From Tupaia tana (lineage: Eukaryota > Chordata > Mammalia > Scandentia > Tupaiidae): DNA of 64,000 bases. Positions 1 to 26,060 of this stretch are shown piece by piece. The position numbers and the translations under genes are program-made. The stretch lies in the NCBI GenBank assembly GCA_026018925.1, contig JAKSZU010000004.1:18320095-18384094 (forward strand), read 5' to 3'. Each line of letters opens with the position of its first letter. Position 1 is the stretch's first letter. The notes beneath the pieces were generated by a model. The model searched no databases, was not told the DNA's origin, and saw nothing but the letters and a program-made list of their open reading frames with translations.

Positions 1-27
1 GGGATTCAAGGCATTCGTACATCTGGT

Positions 28-600
28 GTGTTTTTCAAGCATCTTAGTCTGAAACCCAAACGACACAGTTGTCCATGTGGATCCAGCTGCATTCACATCC
101 ATGCCTCTAGCCCTCACAGTGTCTTGATGTTACTATTCAACCTTACCTTTCAGCCAGCCCAAGATCATTGGCACACATGTGCCCAGAGAACTCAGACCCA
201 GATTGGAACCCGCCCATGTAGAATTGCCTCCCTGATAGTCGTGATTTATTGCCGCGCCTGCCACCTGTTGGCCACTTACTTCTTTTTCTTGAAGTTCATT
301 TATTTAACAATTCATTTATTTAACAATAGAGAGTACATGTGTACGAGAGAAAGAGAGAGAGAGAGAATTCTCAGTAGCATCTTTTCATGCAAAGGATCCC
401 TTTCCTTGGGTTAAAGATCATGGGCACACATTCACTCACCCAGAGCGTTTTCAGTTAATCCATGTATCAAAACCTCATTTGACCCTGTGCTCAGCACTAC
501 AGGTCAGTTTGCTGCAGACTGGACCACCAGTCCGAGTGAACACCTTGGTTTTTGACCACCCATTGCAGGCATCTGAGTCCAGAATAATAAGATTATAAAC
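28..600. repeat. Old SINE-like sequence downstream of CYP4A
   Basis: Diverged minus-oriented SINE-type sequence with a T-rich start (about 285-335) and a GAGA tract. It is paralogous to 48300-48640 and 58505-58850, so it predates the duplication of the CYP4A 3' end. No coding content. Confidence 0.5.
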
Positions 601-633
601 TCATGTTGTTAAAGTTCACTAAGGATATGGCAG

Positions 634-639
634 TTTATT
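634..639 (-). promoter_or_regulatory. Candidate CYP4A polyadenylation signal AATAAA
   Basis: The minus strand reads AATAAA 284 nt beyond the CYP4A stop, inside a segment also kept at 48658 in the duplicated block. The corresponding site in the 58.9-kb copy is mutated. The implied 3' UTR (about 615-922) is purine-rich with degenerate GACAGGCAG-type repeats. No closer AATAAA was seen. Confidence 0.6.
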
Positions 640-922
640 ACAGCAGCAATGGGGAGCTGAGAAAGGAACTGACAAGGCTGAGAGCAGGCAGTGATCAGGA
701 GGATGATGGACAGGCAGAGACCCAGGCAGGAAGGAGTCAGGGGAGAAGCAACTGGGGACCCTGGAAAAAGGAGAGAGAGATCAGGACAGATAGACAGGAG
801 GATAAGGGGCAGGAAAGCAGACAGGTGGGCATATGGGCAGGTGGGCAGGGGACCAGAGCAGGGGACAAGAAGGCAAGATGGCCGCCAGCAGGCCTCGTAG
901 CCTGTCTTTCTCCCCATCAGGG

Positions 923-15434
<14,512 letters not shown>

Positions 15435-15620
15435 GGTGCAGTGAAGGGCTCAGGACCACTGACTGCCCCTGGCTGTCACTGACTGCCCCTGATACCTACC
15501 TAGTGCTGGGGGGATTGCCCCACCCACCTATGGGGAGGGGAGGGAGGACAAAGTTTGAGCTCAGTGTCCAGGGGTGATTGACCGGAGGCACTCCTTGGGA
15601 AACAGGAGAGAAATGCGTTA
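15435..15620 (-). promoter_or_regulatory. Candidate proximal promoter / 5' UTR of CYP4A
   Basis: This sequence directly upstream of the start codon is recognisably conserved upstream of the broken exon 1 copy (40967-41125). It contains a 14-nt direct repeat (aggggcagtcagtg on the minus strand) spaced 22 nt apart. No convincing TATA box was seen. CYP4A genes are commonly PPAR-alpha targets, but I could not pick out a confident DR1 element here. Confidence 0.3.
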
Positions 15621-15659
15621 TCAGTGGACAGTGGTGATGGCTTGTACAGGCCCACATTC

Positions 15660-15960
15660 CCCTCTCCATGTCACTCACAAGTATTTTAGGGCACCTACTA
15701 TGTACCAGGCAGTGTACAGGTGGCAGCACATAGCTGCAAGGAGAACAGACATCATGATCCCAACAACAAGGAATTCACAACCCAGTGGACCAAATGCTCA
15801 GTAGGTACAGACTTTTTTTTACTGAGTAACTGAACACAGAGATAAAGTGATGTGCTCAGAGGCAGTCATTGGAGGTTGAGGAGGAGTTAGGACCCTTCTC
15901 TGTGGTACTCCTAACTTGTCTACTCTGCTGCCTCTGAAATGTTCTGAGCTGGTCCCATCC
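15660..15960 (+). repeat. MIR-like fragment upstream of CYP4A
   Basis: 'gggcacctactatgtaccag' then 'ggcagtgtacaggtgg' and 'gtgctcagaggcagtc' follow the MIR pattern 'cactatgtgccaggcactg'. Diverged. Confidence 0.5.
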
Positions 15961-16820
15961 TCTCCTCAGTTATGACCCAGTGCCTGTGCTGATGGATGGA
16001 GCCCAGACTTCAGGAGGCTCAAGCTTCAGGCTCACTGCACAGGTAGCCAGCAGCTCGTGCCCTCTGAGCCTCAGCTTCTTCTTGCATTAGGTGGAGTAAT
16101 TCCTAACCTCAGTACCTCAGAGGACTTCTATTTTTTCTCTCATTCATTGAGAGTCTGCTGGACTGACTGTCTAGTAGGTAAAGGCAGAAAGTAAATTAGT
16201 ACAATTAAATAGATAAGGCTTTCCTGAAAAAAAATAAAAGGCCCACTCAAGGAAGAAGGAAGCTAAGAAAGGAAACTAACCAAAAAAAAAAAAAAAAAGA
16301 AAGAAAGAAAAGAAAGAAGACAGAAGAAGAATCATTGGGTCTTAAAAGAGATACGAGAGTCCACCAGGTAGAGCGTGGGAGGTAGTGGACGGGGACACCA
16401 GCAAAGCCTTGGAGATCACACATGAAGAAACAAGGGAAAGGTCCATGTTCATCGTCAAGTCCCTACCCACACTTTTTCTTGAGTGTCTCCCATAAGATCA
16501 AATTCAATGCCCAGTATTCAGAAATAAAAGATGTTTCAGAAAGAGTCTCTCAACAGCCGGCCCATCCAGAATAGGAGTATCCTCCAGTCCTTGCTCCTTC
16601 GCCCACCTAATGTCTCACTCCCAACACTCTCCTCTGCCCGACCTACTGACCAGTGAGTCATTACATAATCCATAGGTCCAGAGTCCCATTCTTTCCCCCT
16701 AAATCTTGGATCCTGTCCAAGACACAGGAAGGTAGACATGCAAGAAATCTCACCCCATTCCACTCAACTTTGCTCTAGTTTTGTGGTTAATCATCACCCT
16801 ACACCCACCACCAGAAACTC
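15961..16820. other. Intergenic stretch, no gene seen
   Basis: Unique-looking sequence with a short A-rich/GAAA stretch at 16282-16330. No open frame, RNA gene or recognisable repeat beyond low-complexity tracts. Confidence 0.5.
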
Positions 16821-17089
16821 TTTTTTTTTTCTTTTTTGGAGAGATTTTTGCTATAGGGCACATGCATTCACCAGACAGACAGAGAGAGATGAAGAGACAG
16901 AAAGCAAAAAAATCACTCCCCGGGGGGGATGGCCACGTCGCAATCCCTTCTCCTCCATTCTCCTCTCGGGATCTTGGGCATGCATGCACACGCACCCAGC
17001 ATGAGTTTAAGCCACCGGGTCCGGGACTCGAACCACGGTTGACTACATGGGAGTTCAGCAACATAGCCATTACACTAATTGTTGGTCCC
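16821..17089 (-). mobile_element. tRNA-headed SINE (long form)
   Basis: Well preserved: poly-T, 'ggagagatttttgctatagg', body, inverted B-box-like 'gggactcgaacc', ending 'gttggtccc'. Confidence 0.85.
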
Positions 17090-17154
17090 CAACACATGAT
17101 ATGTTTTTAGGGGGGCATATTTACCTATAGAGGCTGAATTTCCCAGTCAGAGTC

Positions 17155-18440
17155 CTTTAAAAAATACTGTTTTATTGGGTTATAATTTACATATCATACA
17201 ATTCACCTATTTACTTTTCAATGGTTGGTTATGTTACATTATTACTTTTTTCATTGGAAAATGTATACAATGTAAAATTAGACACTTATTTTTAAGTGTA
17301 CAATTCACTATTTTGTGTAACATTATCATTTTTTATTTCCAAAGCTTTTGTATCACTTCAAACATAAAGTGTGTAGCAATTGGAGCTAGCAGATGGCACA
17401 ATGGTTACGTTGCTGGATTTCCATGTACTCGACCTTGGTTTGAGTCCTGGATCCGACAACTTAAAACTCACATTGGACACACGTGCATGCATACCCTAAA
17501 TCCCAAGAGGTAAATAATGGAGAAAGGATTGCACGTGGCCATACTCCTAGGGAGTGATTTCTCACTTTCTCTCTCTCTCTGTCTCTCTGGCAAGCACACA
17601 TACCCTATAGCAAAAAATTTCTCTAAAGAAAAAAAAAGTGTAACAATTAAGCAAAAACTCCCCATTACTGCCTTTTTCCTTCCTCAAGTAACTTCTAATC
17701 TTTTTCTTTTCCCTATGAATTTACCTTTTCAATGTGCCATGTATAAGTGGAATCACATAATATTTGTCCTTTTGAGTCTGGCCTGTTTCACCTAGTCTTC
17801 TGTTATCAAGGTTCATTCATGTTGCAACATGTATCAGAACTTCCTTTATATGACTGAGTAATATTTGATGTGTATAGGACACATTTTAGATATCTATTCA
17901 TCTATTGGTGGACACTAGGTTCTTTCTTACTTTTGTCTACTGTAAATAATGCTGTAAGAAATATTTGCTTACTGGAGTCTGTCGTAATCTCTTCTTTCGA
18001 TTATTTAGGTGTATCTTAGAAGTGGAATTGCTGATCATACGGTATTTCTGGATCTGTTTAGAAACCACAACACTGTTTTCCACAGTGGCTGCTTCATTTT
18101 ACATTCACCAGCAATGCACAAGAGTCCCGATTTCTCCATATTCAGTCTGACATGGCCTATTTTCTTATTTATTTACTATAATTTTAACCATCTTAAAGGG
18201 TGTGTATTGGTATCTCATTGCAGTTTTGCTTTGCATTTTCCTAATGACCAGAGATGTTGGTCATTCATTTATGTGCTTACTGACTTTTTGCAAATTTTTT
18301 TGGAAAAGTGTCTGCTAAAGTCCTTTGCTCAAGGACTTTTCAAATGGGGCTGTTTTGAGTGTTGTTGAGTGTAGGAGTCCCTTGTATGTTATGATATGAC
18401 TTTTGAATATTTTCTCCCTTTCAGAGAATGCCTTTTAACT
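17155..18440 (-). mobile_element. Old L1M-type 3' end
   Basis: 'ttattgggttataatttaca', 'cacctatttacttttcaatg', 'ttcattcatgttgcaacatg' and 'gttttccacagtggctgc' are 3' UTR and ORF2-end phrases of old L1M elements, in minus orientation. A SINE splits it at 17382-17637. Confidence 0.7.
17382..17637 (+). mobile_element. tRNA-headed SINE inserted in L1M
   Basis: Target duplications 'gtgtagcaatt' (17371-17381) and 'gtgtaacaatt' (17638-17648). Head 'ggagctagcagatggcacaa', body, A-rich tail. Confidence 0.85.
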
Positions 18441-18599
18441 TCTGATTTATGTCTTTGTGTCTTTCTATGTGGTGTAAAATGTCAATCTAAAATAAGAGAT
18501 ATCTGACTCAAAATTTATATAACAAATGAAAAGTTTTATCCATGCCTAAATTGTGAGGATAGAAACCCAGGGAAATGAGGTCTCTGTTACCTGTTACCA

Positions 18600-18755
18600 G
18601 TGCCTTTTAACAGAAATAAATTATTATCTGTTGATGATAACATGTATAGTATCCCCAACTGGACTGGGGTAAAATGTGTTAATGTTGGAAAATTCACCTT
18701 ACACAGTTATGATTGAATGTATAAAAGAAATTAAAATAAATAAAATGTAATTTAA
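18600..18755 (+). mobile_element. L1 3'-terminal fragment
   Basis: 'taacatgtatagtatcccca', then 'actggactggggtaaaatg' and 'gattgaatgtataaaag' match the 3' end of the L1 at 56790-56930. It ends in an A-rich tail. Confidence 0.7.
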
Positions 18756-19306
18756 AAAGCAAGGTCCAAAGTTTATTTTCATATACAGAGAAAGAATGAG
18801 GGAGAAGAGAAGGCTCCAGGGGTTGTAATGCAAAGTTTCCATTAGTTGACTTATTCAACATAAGCTTTTCATTGGATATAAATTCTCTCATGAGTAAAGT
18901 TTCATTACGTTCCCTGAACAACTACAGCTCATCTCCTGAACAGAGTTTGTGACATTTTAACAAGACATGCAGAGATCTACTCATAGAGCAGCTGCTTCAG
19001 GCTGCTTTTGTTTTGTCTATACACTGAACTGGGATTCATCCAGCAATACAAATTTCACCTTCCTTTCCAAATATGGCACCAAAGGGAACACAATGGTGAT
19101 CTACTGTGTCCTGAGTTGTCTTCTTTCCCTCTCTCACTCATTTATTAAGCCTTTAAGTACTTACTGGACATCATGGACATAGTCACCTGTGCCATGTTGT
19201 GGGAATCATAAGGACATAACATAGAATGCCTATTGCAACCTTCTGGGAATTATTGGTTGTGGTGTCCAGACACCAAATGAAAGGGAAAGTTTTGTTGTTA
19301 AAACAT

Positions 19307-19498
19307 CTTGATAATGCTGATATGTACATATACATGAACCCAAGTCTGACTTTAGGCATAAACCTTAGTGAGTAGAATGTATGTTGATGTGCTTGATTGT
19401 GGCAATATACAATGTATTCTGGATGGAAAATTCATTTTGTATGCTGTAATGATGTATAGTGAATTAATGTAAATAAATAAATTTAAAGGGAAAAAAAA
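19307..19498 (+). mobile_element. 5'-truncated HAL1/L1 3' end with target duplication
   Basis: 'ggatggaaaattcattttgt', then 'atgctgtaatgatgta' and 'aaataaataaattta' equal the inverted 3' end of the HAL1-like elements at 33353 and 51700. It is flanked by 'atcttgat(a/g)atgc' on both sides and ends in poly-A. Confidence 0.75.
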
Positions 19499-19786
19499 TC
19501 TTGATGATGCCAAACACAATTTTTCTAAGGATTCAGTTCATACTCTACATACAATGCTACATTCTGATTTTCTGCTAATTTTTTTTTCAGTTTGTTTTTT
19601 CCTTGAGTACTAGAGAAAGACAGTGTCATTATTTACCACTATTCCACCATCTCTGATTTTACTGCTTCTTTTTTATATATATAAACATTTATTACTATCA
19701 TCTTTTATATTACACTTATTCACATATATTTTACAGTGTATAACATTTCTTTATTTTGCTGCTTCTTTTTACTGTTATAAACTTTA

Positions 19787-20170
19787 CTCTTTGCTATGAT
19801 TTGTGTTTCCCCCAAATTCATGTGTTACATTGATTGTGAAGGTATTAAGAAGAAAGATAACACCTTCACAATGTCAGAAGTTGAAACATTTGGGTGTGCT
19901 TCAGTTATCAAGGTGGGGCTCCCCTGCTGAATTCTGATGGGTTAACAAAGAGAGAGAAAGAGGTCAGAGCACAGAGACTCTGATGGATGCAACTCTCCTG
20001 CTCAGCTCTTCCTCTTACGATGCGATTCCTTGGGACTCTATGAGACCCACATCAGAACTGGCTCTTGGCCCTTAAATCTCCAAACTGTAAGCTGAAAAGC
20101 TTATTCTCTTACATTACTCAGACTGAGATATTTTCTGTGATTATCAACAAAATGAAGTAAAACACTCATA
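19787..20170 (+). mobile_element. MaLR (MST-type) LTR
   Basis: It starts 'tgctatgatttgtgtttccc' 'ccaaattcatgtgtta' and ends 'ccaaactgtaagctg' then 'cattactcagactgagatat', the usual outline of an MST/MLT1 LTR. Diverged; no internal retroviral sequence follows. Confidence 0.6.
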
Positions 20171-20945
20171 TTCTCAAAAGTTCCCTGTGTGTAAATTTGT
20201 ATTGACCATGCTATGTCAGACACACAATTTACCATATGCTTTCTCCTAGGAGCTCTTCTGGGTGGAGAGGCTTGCATTTATGCCAATGTGTGCAGTTAAT
20301 AATCTGACCCAACTTCCTTCCACTTGAGGACACTGGATAAAACATAGCAATAGGAAATGGCCCCTGGGAAGTATGAGGGATGCCATATAGACTGGAGGCT
20401 CAACCAAGTCATCATCTCCTTCACATGAACCATGAATGGTCAAATCTCTTAAGGGAGCCAGAGTATCAGGGCTGGGATCCAAATTACATGTTTTACATCT
20501 GAGGGACTCTGAACCATCAGCTTCACAATTTGTGTCTTAATTTTATCAACAGAGGTATGGGTATTTTTTTTTTTAACAAGTTCAGTAAGTTTATTTCGTA
20601 AGTTTCTGTCACACTAAAAATTTTTTTTTAAATTGTTAGTAGTTGTATACAAGAATATTTGGGATAATATAAAAAGACTCATAGCTAAAAATATTTATTG
20701 TGTTTATATTGATACTGTTTGCTATTAGTGATACAAGTCTTCTTAACTATATAGATTTTGATTGAATTTACATAATCCATGATTTTGATGGTAAAATTTT
20801 TAAAAACTGTCTTGTAGGATTGTTCTGAGAGAGAACATGTATAGTTCTTTCTTCAGAACTTAGTAAGTGCTCACTAAATTAAATTTATTTAATTAATTAA
20901 TTAATTAATTAATATAAATGACTTGAAGTAGCACCTTGATGGTTG
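20171..20945. other. Intergenic, AT-rich, no gene seen
   Basis: No open frame of interest. Contains a (TTAA)n run at about 20884-20912. Confidence 0.5.
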
Positions 20946-20960
20946 GCAAGAATAAGCTCC

Positions 20961-21185
20961 TTTTTTTTTTTTTTCTTTTCTTTTTTTAAAAGAGATTTTT
21001 GTGCTCACTGGAAAGACAGAAAGAGGAAAATTACTCCTGCAGTGCGATCTCTTCTCCATTTTCATCTCAAGATTTTGAGCACACACGCGAGTCCAGTGTG
21101 AGTTTTAAGCCACTGGGCCTGGGACTCAAACCCCAGTTTACTATGTTGGAGTCCAGTGAAATAACCATTATACCATCTGCTGATG
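20961..21185 (-). mobile_element. tRNA-headed SINE
   Basis: Target duplication 'gcaagaataagctcct' at about 20946-20961, matched by 'ccaagaataaactcct' at about 21186-21201. Inverted body and head, poly-T at the start. Confidence 0.8.
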
Positions 21186-21239
21186 CCAAGAATAAACTCC
21201 TATTAAAGGCAGCATAAAGGAACCAAGATGAAAGTGAAT

Positions 21240-21400
21240 GATCCATTTTCTACGACAGTTTGGAAAATGGAGGAGCAACAAGTGTGCCCATCCCTCCTGG
21301 CGGGCACTTTCTCATTTTCTCTCTCTTTCTCCTCTCACTCACTGTTTCTCTCTGGTGTGTCATATTGCAAATTAAAATAAGTAATTAAAATAAATAATAA
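21240..21400 (+). mobile_element. SINE 3' fragment
   Basis: 'cccatccctcctggcggg', a pyrimidine tract and 'gtttctctctggtg' are the SINE 3' body without the head. Confidence 0.5.
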
Positions 21401-21469
21401 TAATAAAAAGACTAATATGATATTAAAGCCCTTATTATGTTGAAGATAAGAAATACTGAGAAAACAACA

Positions 21470-22145
21470 GTCCTCAAGGAGCCAAGATTGCATCGGATAA
21501 CCTTAAGAGCTATGTGTTTGAAGTGAGCTTTGCAGATCTGCAGAATAATGAAGTTGCATTAGAAAATTTAAGCTAATTAGAGAGGATGATCAGGGCAAAA
21601 ACTGCCTGACTGACTTTGGTGGCACGGACCTTATCCATGCAAAAATGTGTTCGATGGTCATAAAATGGCAGACCATGGTTGAAGATCATGTTGAAGTCAA
21701 GACTGCTGATGGTTATTTGCTTCGTCTCTTCTGTGTTCATTTTACTAAAAAAACTCAGTGATCAGATATGGAAGACCTCTTATGCTTAGTTTCAATAGAT
21801 CCATCAAATCCTGAAGAAGCTGATTGAAACCATGATTCTATGAGTTACAAATAACTTGAAAGTCGTCATCATAAACCGATTCTAAATAGCATTGGGGAAG
21901 AGGTAGAAAAGACTTGTCAATATACCTATCCTCTCTAAGATGTCTTTGTTGAAAAAGTAAAAATGCTGAATAAGTCCAAGTTTGAATTAGGATATCTCAT
22001 GGAGCTTTACAGTGAAGGCAGTGGTTCTAGAAAAGCTCCTGGGGATGAGACAGGTGCTAACGTCAACCACCTGATGGGTATGAACCACCAGTCCAAGAAT
22101 CTGTTTAAAGTTCAAAATTGTGATAGTAAGGAATAAAAAGTCCTA
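21470..22145 (+). pseudogene. RPS3A: RPS3A processed pseudogene, 5'-truncated
   Basis: Intronless sequence similar to ribosomal protein S3A (eS1, a 40S subunit protein) from about the QGTKIASD segment to the stop, then the short 3' UTR with 'aataaaaagtcctatttgt' and an A-rich tail. Recognisable stretches include [42 protein letters not shown] and [11 protein letters not shown]. Frameshifts and stops (for example TAA after the ALENLS stretch) abolish the frame. The missing 5' third and absence of introns point to L1-mediated retroposition. Not expected to make protein. Confidence 0.9.
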
Positions 22146-23657
22146 TTTGTAAACAAACAAAAAATAATTAATGGCCTTTAACATTTTATTAATTAACGCA
22201 TTAATTTGTTTTTTTTTACATTAAATCACTGTGTATCATTACAGCATATCAAATGAATTTTCCCATAATGAATACACTGTGTATTAGTTCAGTCAAAGAC
22301 ATTACCATACATGTAATCAACAGATTATTTTCCATTTTTATGTCCCTTAAATGGTTTGCTTCTTTTTTTCTCCACTTGATTCCCTTCTTCTTATGCTCCC
22401 CCACTTTTCATATTCCTCACACACTGTCTCCAGTATCCACAGTTGTCCTCCATGCTTTTATACCTTCCAATCTTTCAGTTTTTGCCACAGAGTGCAGACA
22501 TTTGGTATATATTGAGGGGAACATTCTATTGTATTATTATTGTACTCTCTTCATAGCATGACTTGCTTCACTTAGCAAGAAATCTTCCATATTTGTCCAC
22601 TTTCTATCAAATTCCAGGGTCTCATTTCTTTTTTATGGCTGAGTAGTATTCCATAGTGGATATGTGCCACACTTTTTCAATTCATTCATCTGTTTATGGA
22701 TGTTTTGGTTGGTTCCATGTCTTAGCAATTGCAAATAGTGTGGCAATAAACATGAATATGCAAGATAAAGCTGAGCATTCTTCTGTCCTTTGGGTAAATA
22801 CCTAGGAGTGGAATTGCTGGATCATATGATAGTTCTTTTTGTAGATCTTTGAGCACTCTTCATATAGTTTTCCACAGTGGCTGTACTAATTTACATTCCC
22901 ATCTACAGTGTAAGAGAATTCCCTTTTCTCCACAGCCTCTCCAACACTTACCATTCTTTATTTTTTTAAATCTTAGCCATTCTGACTGGGTTTAGGTAGT
23001 ATCTCATTGTGGTTTTGATTTGTGTCTTCCTTACGATAAGTGATGTTTAGCATTATTTCAAATGATTTTGGATGTACACATGTCTTCCTTAGAGAGTTGT
23101 CTGTTCAGTTCATTCGCCCATCTTCTAATTGGGTTGATTATTTGTGAGGGGAGGGAGAGTTAAGTGCCTGAGTTCCTTGTACATGTTAGTTATTAATCCC
23201 TTATCTGAGGCATAGTTTACAAATATATTCTCCCATTCTTAAGGATGTCGATTCACTCTCATTATTGTTTCTTTTGCTTTGCATAAGCTTTATAACCTGT
23301 TGTCTATTTCTGGGATTATTGCCTGCTTTGGGGATCTTATTTAAGAAGTCTTTGTCTACCACAATATCTCCATTTACAATAACCAGAAAAAGTATAAGTA
23401 CCTAGGAAGAAACCTAACCAAAGAAGTCAAAGACCCCTACAAGGTAAACTATGAAAGTCTTAAAAAAGAAATTGAAAACAATACAAAAACGTGGAAAGAC
23501 ATCTCATGTTCCTGGATTGGAAGAATTAATATAATCAAAATGTCAATGTAGTTCTGTAAAAATTAATGTGTGTCTACCCAAATTAATCTATATATCTAAT
23601 GCAATCCCAATGAAGTTATCAGAAATGTTCTTCACATATTTAGAAAAAACAATTATA

Positions 23658-23910
23658 GGGACCAACAGAAGGCATAATAGTTATGTCTCTGGGCTCCTGT
23701 GTAGTCAACAGTGATTTGAGTCCTAGACCTGACAGATGAAAACACACTAGGCATATATGCATGCGTGTTCAAAATGCTGAGAGAAGAATGGAGGAGAAGG
23801 TATTATAGCATGGCCATTCCCCCAGGGGGTGATGTCTCACTTTCTGTCTCTCTCTGTCTCTCCACAAGTGCACACGCCCTATAGTAAAAATATCTCTTAA
23901 AAAAAAAAAA
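23658..23910 (+). mobile_element. tRNA-headed SINE in L1
   Basis: 'gggaccaacagaaggcataa', then the body, 'cctatagtaaaaatatctc' and poly-A. Inserted in the plus half of the twin-primed L1. Confidence 0.8.
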
Positions 23911-24871
23911 GTACGAAAGGAAAAACAATGATAGAATCTGCCTGGAATCATAAAAGACCCTATATTGCCAAAGCAATACTGTGCAAAAAGAGTGATGTAG
24001 GAGGCATCGTAATCCCTGACCCCATAAGATATTACAAAGCTGTGATAATGAAAACACCATGGAACTGGCACAAAAACAGATGCATAGACCAATGGAACAG
24101 ATTACAGATCCCAGAAATAAACCCCAAAACATATGCCCAACTGATTTTCTTTACATTTTTTATTTCATTTTCTCTTATACATTCAATCACATTATTTAGC
24201 TTACAAAGTGAATATTTCAACAGGTAAAGTCCAATTGATAAAACTATAAAATATCTTCAACAGATAATACCACATTTCTTTGTCCCATTAATGCATTGCC
24301 TCCCTATATTTCTTCTAAATGTCCTTCCTCAGACCCTACTCTTTCATACACACTATATCTGGTATTTACATCTATATACTGTGTTTCTATATCCTTTAGT
24401 CAATCGGTTTCGGTCATAGAGTGCAGACACGGGATATATTAAGTGTGGACATACAATGGCTCTCCTTCAAAGCCTGGCTTGCTTCACTCAGCAGTAAATC
24501 TTCCATATCCAACCACTTTCTGTCAAAAGCCAGGGTTTTGTTGTTTTTTATGGCTGAATAGTATTCCATAGAGCTTATGTGCCACAGTTTTTCTATCCAT
24601 TCATCTGTTCGTGGGCATTTGGATTGGTTCCATGACTTAGCGATTGTGAATAGTGCCACAATAAACATTGATGTGCAAGCATGTTTCCAATTAAGTATTC
24701 TTCTGTCCTTTGGGTAAATACCAAGGAGTGGGGCTGCTGGATCATATGATAGTTCTATTTGCAGATTGTTGAGGAATCTCCAAATTGTTCTCCACCATGG
24801 CTGGACCAATTTACATTCCCACCAGCAGTGTAAGAGAGTTCCCCTTTCACCACATCCCCGCCAGCACTTAA

Positions 24872-25139
24872 TTTTTTTTTTTTTTTTTGGAGAGGTTTTT
24901 GCTATTGGTCGTGTGTGCTCGCCAGACAGACAGAGACAGACAGAGAGACAGAAAGCGAGGAATCACCTCCCAGGGGGGATGGCCATGCCACAATCCCTTC
25001 TCTTCCGTTCTCCTCTCGGGATCTTGGGCATGCACGCACAAGCGCCCGGCGCGAGTTTTAAACCACCAGGTCTGGGACGCGAACCGCGGTCAACTGCATG
25101 GGAGTCCAGCAACATAGCCATTACGCTAACTGCTGGTCC
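24872..25139 (-). mobile_element. tRNA-headed SINE in nested L1
   Basis: Well-preserved minus copy: poly-T, 'ggagaggtttttgctattgg', body and inverted head ending 'ctgctggtcc'. Confidence 0.9.
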
Positions 25140-25790
25140 TTATTTTTTTTATTTTTTTTAATCTTAGTCATTCTGACTGGGGTTAGGTGGTATCTCATTG
25201 TTGTTTTGATCTGCATTTCACTTACAATGAGGGATGTTGAGCATTTCTTCTTATCCCTTTTGGCTATTCATATGTCATCTTCAGAGAGTGTTTTTTTCAA
25301 CTCCTTCTCCCATCTTTTAATAGGATTGATCATCTTTTTTTCCAAACAGCTGCTTGAGTTCCTTGTGAATTCTGATTATCAGTCCCTTATCTGATGCATA
25401 GTTTACAAAAATATTTTCCCATTCTAAGGGCTGTCGATTCACACTAATTACTGTGTCTTTTGCCATGCAGAAGCTTCTTAGTCTGATGTAATCCCACTTG
25501 TCTTTTTTGGGGATTATCGACTGTGCATTGGGGGTCTTATTTAAGAAGTCTTTCTCTACTCCAATGTCTCCCAGAGTTTTCCCAGTGTTTTCTAGGAGCA
25601 GTTTTATGGTGTGAGGTCTTAGGTTTAGATCTTTGATTCACCTTGAGTTGATTTTTGTCAAAGGCGATAGGTAGGGGTTCAGATTCATCTTTCTGAAAGT
25701 GGAAATCCAGTTTTTCCAGCACCATTTGCTGAAGAGATTTTCCTTTTCCCAGTGGATTGACTGGTAGCCCTTGTCAAAAATCAGTTGACT

Positions 25791-26060
25791 GGGACCAGCA
25801 GTTAGCGTAATGGCTATGTTGCTGGACTCCCACGTAGTCGACCGCGGTTCGAGTCCCGGACCCGGCGGCTTAAACTCACGCCGGGCGCGTGTGCGTGCGT
25901 GCCCAAGATCCCAAGAGGAGAATGGAGGAGAAGGGATTGTGGCGTGGCCATCCCCCCTGGGGGGTGATTTCCTGCTTTCTATCTCTCTGTCTCTCTCTGT
26001 CTGTCTGGCGAGCGCAAGCACCCTATAGCAAAAACCTCTCCAAAAAAAGAAAAAAAAAAA
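25791..26060 (+). mobile_element. tRNA-headed SINE, near-consensus
   Basis: Exact target duplication 'aaaatcagttgact' (25777-25790 and 26061-26074). A-box-like 'tagcgtaatgg' and B-box-like 'ggttcgagtcc' are intact. The body is CpG-rich, indicating recent insertion. Confidence 0.93.

Noticed and set aside
25791..25870. tRNA gene(s), from intact A-box and B-box-like motifs
   Set aside because: The motifs belong to SINE heads repeated about 25 times, with no foldable acceptor stem or proper 3' end and a constant SINE body downstream.
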